A DNA stretch of 9,168 nucleotides from Acidobacteriota bacterium (lineage in GTDB: Bacteria; Acidobacteriota; Terriglobia; Terriglobales; Acidobacteriaceae). The position numbers and the translations under genes are program-made. The notes beneath the pieces were generated by a model. It did no database searches. It had not been told where the DNA came from and worked only from the letters and a program-made list of their open reading frames with translations. Below, one piece after another: positions 6,083-9,168 of the stretch. The DNA is taken from the NCBI GenBank assembly GCA_021799945.1, contig JAJYZK010000100.1, positions 1 through 9,168 on the forward strand, given 5' to 3'. Every line of letters begins with the position of its first letter. Within the stretch, counting starts at the first letter, position 1.

Positions 6083-6772
6083 TCACTGCTGGCTCATGTA
6101 GAAGAGACTCAATCGGGGCAGATGGGCCTTCTCCAGCAGCATCTTCTGCAGAAACTGCTGCTCGACCTGGCGGATCTGGGTCACCGGCATGCGGCTGCGG
6201 TAGGGGGCCAGCTCCTCGGCGGCGCGCCGGCGGAGCTCCAGCATCTCGGAGTCCTCGGCGCCGGCGATCAGGATCGCCAGCAGCTTCTGCTCCATCGCCG
6301 TCAGTCTCCGCTCCAGATCCTCCAGATCGGGCTGCCGCCGCCGAACCTCCACGGCCATCGCGCGAAGGGGCTCGGCCGCGGCGGCTAGCTCCTGCCGGCC
6401 GTGAGGCGCCATCTGCGCGGCGCACGCCTCCAGATGCGCCGCGATGCGCTCCTGCTCCAGCCCGCTCCGGGCCGCATCCTGCGCCGCCGGCGCGGCGCCC
6501 ACCGCCGCTTCCCTCATGTCTTCGGCCGCGGCCAGCACCTCCTGGGCGCAATAGGCCAAGCCGTTAATGCGCCTAACCCGGCTGCGTCCCTTGCGCGCGT
6601 CGTATTTGTCGAAGGCGGAGTCGATGCCCCGCAGCGCCGCCTCCAGCGGAATTCCCGCCTCCCGCCAGGTATCGATCAGGGCCCAATCCAGAGTGGAGAG
6701 CAGAAGCAGCGAGCCGCGCCGCCGCTGGAAGCGCTCTTCGATCTCGGTGAAGTAGTTGAAGTAGTTCTGCAC
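6083..6772 (-). CDS. Helical protein of unknown function downstream of coaX
   Basis: I do not recognise a named family. The 229-aa product starts with a conserved-looking block (residues 1-70: YFNYFTEIEERFQRRRG, LSTLDWALIDTWREAGIPL, GIDSAFDKYDARKGR, VRRINGLAYCAQEVL). A long Ala/Glu/Arg-rich region (about 75-185) follows that should be alpha-helical and in part coiled-coil, then a C-terminal helix (PVTQIRQVEQQFLQKMLLEK). There is no signal peptide, membrane segment or obvious catalytic motif, so it is probably cytoplasmic and may bind a partner through its helices. The start is GTG at 6772, 42 nt after the coaX stop, with no strong ribosome site. Position and strand suggest co-transcription with birA and coaX. 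The gene converges with the PQQ dehydrogenase, and the 60-nt gap at 6023-6082 shows only a weak hairpin and no clear terminator. Confidence 0.8.
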   Translation of the reverse strand: MQNYFNYFTEIEERFQRRRGSLLLLSTLDWALIDTWREAGIPLEAALRGIDSAFDKYDARKGRSRVRRINGLAYCAQEVLAAAEDMREAAVGAAPAAQDAARSGLEQERIAAHLEACAAQMAPHGRQELAAAAEPLRAMAVEVRRRQPDLEDLERRLTAMEQKLLAILIAGAEDSEMLELRRRAAEELAPYRSRMPVTQIRQVEQQFLQKMLLEKAHLPRLSLFYMSQQ

Positions 6773-6814
6773 GGTGGTTGCGGGAGCGAGAATGCAGTCC
6801 GCGATGCGGCGCCG

Positions 6815-7618
6815 TTACTGGGATTTCTCCGCGCGCCTGGCGCGCACCGCGCGGTTGCGCTCGTAGATCAGGCGCAGCCCGTCCAGGGTAAGCATTTCAT
6901 CCACGGCCGAAATGTACTTGGAGTCTCCGGCGATCAGGCTGGCCAGGCCGCCGGTGGCCACGATCCTGGCCGGAGAGGGGAGTTCGGCGGAAATGCGCTC
7001 CAGCAGTCCATCCACCAGGCCCAGATACCCGTAATAGAGACCGCTCTGGATGTGGGCGGCGGTGTTGGCGCCGATGGCCTTCGCGGGTTTCTTCAAGTCC
7101 CCCCGGTAGAGCCGGGCGGCGCGCGAAAAGAGGGCTTCGGCGGAAATGCCGAGTCCAGGGGCAATGGCCCCGCCCAGGTATTCTCCCTTTTCCGACACCA
7201 CGTCGAAGGTGGTCGCCGTGCCGAAGTCCACCACGATGCAGGGTCCTCCGTAGCGCGCAAAGGCGGCCACGCCGTTGACCAGACGGTCGGCGCCCAGCTC
7301 AGCCGGGTTGTCCACCAGGATGGGCATGCCGGTTTTGATCCCCGGCTCGACAAACATCGGCTTGCGATGGAAATACCGTTCGCATACCTGGCGGAGCATG
7401 CCTTCGATTGGAGGCACGACGGAGGCGATGATGATGTTGGAAACGTCTTCGGGATCGATCTTTTCCATGGCCAGGAAGCTGAGCAGAAGGACGCCATACT
7501 CGTCCGCTGTCTGGGCTCTCTGGGTTCCGGTCCGCCAATGCGCGGCCAGCTCGCGGGAATCGCGCCGGAAAATTCCCACGACCATGTTGGTGTTGCCCAC
7601 GTCCAGTGCGAGCAGCAA
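6815..7618 (-). CDS. coaX: Type III pantothenate kinase
   Basis: CoaX phosphorylates pantothenate with ATP, the first committed step of coenzyme A synthesis, in the cytoplasm. The 267-aa product has the ASKHA-fold signatures of the type III family: the phosphate-binding DVGNTN (6-11), the catalytic Asp6, GADRLVNGVAA (109-119) for pantothenate binding, VDFGTATTFDVV (130-141) and ATGGLA (221-226). The length is typical (about 250-270). The start is TTG at 7618, placing MLLALDVGNTN at the N-terminus as expected. AGGAGG (7633-7628) lies 9 nt upstream, inside the end of birA, and supports this start. Only 4 nt separate it from the birA stop codon, so translational coupling is likely. birA-coaX adjacency is known in several bacterial groups. 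Type III kinases are not inhibited by CoA, so control is likely at expression level. Confidence 0.96.
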   Translation of the reverse strand: MLLALDVGNTNMVVGIFRRDSRELAAHWRTGTQRAQTADEYGVLLLSFLAMEKIDPEDVSNIIIASVVPPIEGMLRQVCERYFHRKPMFVEPGIKTGMPILVDNPAELGADRLVNGVAAFARYGGPCIVVDFGTATTFDVVSEKGEYLGGAIAPGLGISAEALFSRAARLYRGDLKKPAKAIGANTAAHIQSGLYYGYLGLVDGLLERISAELPSPARIVATGGLASLIAGDSKYISAVDEMLTLDGLRLIYERNRAVRARRAEKSQ

Positions 7619-7622
7619 AGTC

Positions 7623-8450
7623 CTATCCCTCCTCGCGGACGCTCCCCGAGTGCACCGCGCGCAGCACCCCGGAGGCGCCGCGCACGAGCAGAAAGCCGCG
7701 CGCGTCCAGGCCCGCGGTGATTCCGGAATATCCTTCCGCCTCGCCCACCGTCACCCGTTTGTTGAGGATCCAGGTTGAGGCCGCCTCCAGCCGCCGCCGA
7801 ATCGCGGCCGCCGCGCCCGGCGTGTCGTTCTCAATCGCAAGCTCTTCGCGGTGGAGCGATTGTAGCAGAGCGACCAGAATCTCCTGACGCGGCCAGCCGA
7901 GCCCGGTCTCCAGGCGCAGCGAGGTGGCCTGTGGCGCCAGGTCGGGGGGAAAGCCCTGCTGATGCACGTTGATTCCGATGCCCACGACGGCGTGGCGCAC
8001 CCGCGTCACCTCGGCATTCAGCTCGGTGAGAATGCCGCAGAATTTCCTCCGGCCGAACATCAGATCGTTCGGCCAGCGGATATCGGCCTGCAATGAGGTA
8101 ACCTGGGCCACGGCATCCCGGACAGCCAAGCCAGCGGCTAAAGACAGCCATAGAATATCCGCCGGCGCAATCCGCGGGCGCAACAGGACGCTGACATACA
8201 GACCGCTCCCGGCCTCGGAGCGCCACTCGTGGGCGCCGCGTCCACGGCCTGCCGTCTGCTCGTCGGCCCAATAAACCGATCCGGCGGGGGCCCCGCCATC
8301 GGCCTCCTGCATGGCCAGCGCATTGGTCGAGGCGATGGAAGGAAAGTAATGCAGACGTCCGGCAAACGGCGTCGAGCGAAGCGCGGAATCGAGCGCAGCC
8401 AAATCGAAACGATCCGGCGCTGCCTGCCGGTCGGAGAAATCGGAACCCAT
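7623..8450 (-). CDS. birA: Biotin-[acetyl-CoA-carboxylase] ligase, short form without DNA-binding domain
   Basis: This 275-aa enzyme activates biotin with ATP and attaches it to the biotin carboxyl carrier protein of acetyl-CoA carboxylase. The catalytic domain shows SIASTN (38-43), ADEQTAGRGRGAHEWRSEAG (62-81, the biotinyl-AMP loop), LYVSVLLRP (84-92), RWPNDLMF (125-132), RKFCGILTE (135-143) and VVGIGINVHQ (155-164). A C-terminal SH3-like domain follows (about 228-270: LNKRVTVGEAEGY...GVLRAVHSG). No N-terminal helix-turn-helix is present, so it is a class I ligase and cannot repress biotin genes as E. coli BirA does. The start is taken as ATG 8450. AAGGAG ends only 2 nt before it, which is too close, and an in-frame ATG at 8477 is possible, so the first residues are uncertain. 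The open frame further upstream overlaps galT antisense and is not real. First gene of the birA-coaX cluster. Confidence 0.94.
   Translation of the reverse strand: MGSDFSDRQAAPDRFDLAALDSALRSTPFAGRLHYFPSIASTNALAMQEADGGAPAGSVYWADEQTAGRGRGAHEWRSEAGSGLYVSVLLRPRIAPADILWLSLAAGLAVRDAVAQVTSLQADIRWPNDLMFGRRKFCGILTELNAEVTRVRHAVVGIGINVHQQGFPPDLAPQATSLRLETGLGWPRQEILVALLQSLHREELAIENDTPGAAAAIRRRLEAASTWILNKRVTVGEAEGYSGITAGLDARGFLLVRGASGVLRAVHSGSVREEG
7628..7633 (-). promoter_or_regulatory. Shine-Dalgarno site of coaX inside the birA 3' end
   Basis: On the minus strand AGGAGG lies 9 nt before TTG 7618, within the last birA codons. It decides in favour of the rare TTG start for coaX and means ribosomes finishing birA sit on the coaX site. 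Confidence 0.8.
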
Positions 8451-8666
8451 CACTCCTTCATGGTATCCAAGGCGCATCTCCGGGGCGTATCCACGGGCCT
8501 CCGGCGCCGAAGGCTCCGTTGGCGCCTGTGGCTCCGTCCTGAACCGGCCCCTCGCCGGAGCCGCGCCGCCCCGAAGCAAGATGCGGGGAGTTGAGCCTCC
8601 ATGGACGCGTAGAATGGGGTTCGGGATTTTCAGGTTCCAAGCGGGGCGCCTTTGATTTCCAGCCAG
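8451..8666. promoter_or_regulatory. Divergent birA/galT intergenic region
   Basis: This 216-bp spacer must hold the promoters of both the birA-coaX cluster and galT. On the plus strand TAGAAT (8611-8616) is a fair -10 hexamer about 50 nt before galT. The only TTG-containing -35-like sequence (TTGAGC, 8592-8597) is too close, so the promoter is tentative. No biotin operator or riboswitch-like structure was recognised. Confidence 0.3.
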
Positions 8667-9168
8667 ATGCAGTATCCCCATCGCCGGTTCGACCCGCTGC
8701 GGGGCAGGTGGGTGCTGGTCTCCCCACACCGGACGCAGCGTCCCTGGCAGGGCGAGGTAAGCCGTCAGGATGCCGCGCCGGCTCTGCGCTACGATCCGGG
8801 CTGTTACCTTTGCCCCGGCAACCAACGGGCCGGAGGCAGCCGGAATCCGAATTACGCCAGCACGTTTGTCTTCGATAACGACTATGCGGCGCTATTGCCG
8901 GACTCGCCCGCCCCGGAGAGTGGGGATCGGGATCCGCTGCTGCGGGCCGAGCGCGAGCGCGGCGTTTGCCGCGTGCTGTGCTTTCATCCGGATCACAGCC
9001 TGACGCTGGCGGTCATGGAGGCAGAGCAGATCGCGCCGATCGTAGAGGCATGGAAACAACAATGGATCGAACTGGGCTCGCGGCCGGAGATCCGCCACGT
9101 GCAGATCTTCGAAAATCGCGGCGCAATGATGGGAGCGAGCAATCCCCATCCTCACGGCCAGATCTGGG
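8667..9168 (+). CDS. galT: Galactose-1-phosphate uridylyltransferase, N-terminal part (runs off the right edge)
   Basis: GalT exchanges UMP between UDP-glucose and galactose-1-phosphate in the Leloir pathway, through a covalent uridylyl-histidine intermediate in the cytoplasm. The 167 visible residues fit class I GalT of the HIT superfamily. HRRFDPLRGRWVLVSPHR (5-22) and RPWQG (25-29) form the N-terminal signature. CYLCPGN (46-52) supplies the C-x2-C zinc pair (C46, C49). TFVFDNDYAAL (66-76) is the 'fxNdfpal' block, and NPHPHGQIW (159-167) is the active site, with His163 the expected nucleophile. About half of a roughly 340-residue protein is present. ATG 8667 is the best start because the signature begins four residues later. 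No clear ribosome site precedes it, and an in-frame TTG at 8652 is an alternative. The gene is divergent from birA. Whether galK or galE follow is outside the window. Confidence 0.93.
   Translation, partial: MQYPHRRFDPLRGRWVLVSPHRTQRPWQGEVSRQDAAPALRYDPGCYLCPGNQRAGGSRNPNYASTFVFDNDYAALLPDSPAPESGDRDPLLRAERERGVCRVLCFHPDHSLTLAVMEAEQIAPIVEAWKQQWIELGSRPEIRHVQIFENRGAMMGASNPHPHGQIW

Noticed and set aside
6401..7720. A 439-codon plus-strand open frame
   Set aside because: It is antisense to coaX, the unknown gene and the end of birA. coaX has clear motifs in the opposite strand, and this frame is a GC-rich shadow.
8451..8825. Upstream extension of the birA frame
   Set aside because: It would overlap the galT start on the other strand and adds sequence with no ligase or helix-turn-helix features.

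Overview
The window is GC-rich bacterial DNA. It most resembles Acidobacteriota of the Bryobacter/Solibacter kind. This is an inference from three things: a cytochrome c-PQQ propeller fusion, a secreted protein whose C-terminal 'DYW..NG..RYY..DG' module is typical of acidobacterial exported proteins, and an interspersed repeat carrying GTCATCCTGAGCG...GTCGAAGGATCC. No rRNA, tRNA, CRISPR array, transposase, or phage or plasmid gene is visible. The gene content looks chromosomal.

Layout. At the left edge (1-594, minus) is the 5' part of a comEC/rec2-like DNA-uptake channel gene. Seventeen bases upstream of its start lies a 269-bp MITE-like element (611-879) with perfect 23-bp terminal inverted repeats and TA at both ends. 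A secreted protein of unknown function (1129-2016, plus) follows. It is separated from the convergent rlmD by a strong GC-rich stem-loop (2036-2096) and a 130-bp palindromic repeat (2098-2227). rlmD (2265-3617, minus) encodes a [4Fe-4S] 23S rRNA m5U methyltransferase. A 374-bp divergent spacer with an AT-rich island separates it from a periplasmic cytochrome c/PQQ-dependent dehydrogenase (3992-6022, plus).

The right half holds a compact minus-strand cluster: birA (8450-7623), coaX (7618-6815, TTG start, 4 nt behind birA) and a 229-aa helical protein of unknown function (6772-6083, GTG start). Divergent from birA, the 5' half of galT (8667 onward) runs off the right edge with its zinc and active-site motifs already visible.

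How the genes relate. birA and coaX couple biotin attachment with the first committed step of coenzyme A synthesis, both of which feed acyl-CoA carboxylation, and the unknown third gene is probably co-transcribed. The PQQ enzyme and the secreted protein act outside the cytoplasm. I see no defence system or other obviously new multi-gene system. The most useful leads are the MITE next to comEC, a PQQ enzyme that departs from classical alcohol dehydrogenases at two signature sites, and the uncharacterised third gene of the birA-coaX cluster.
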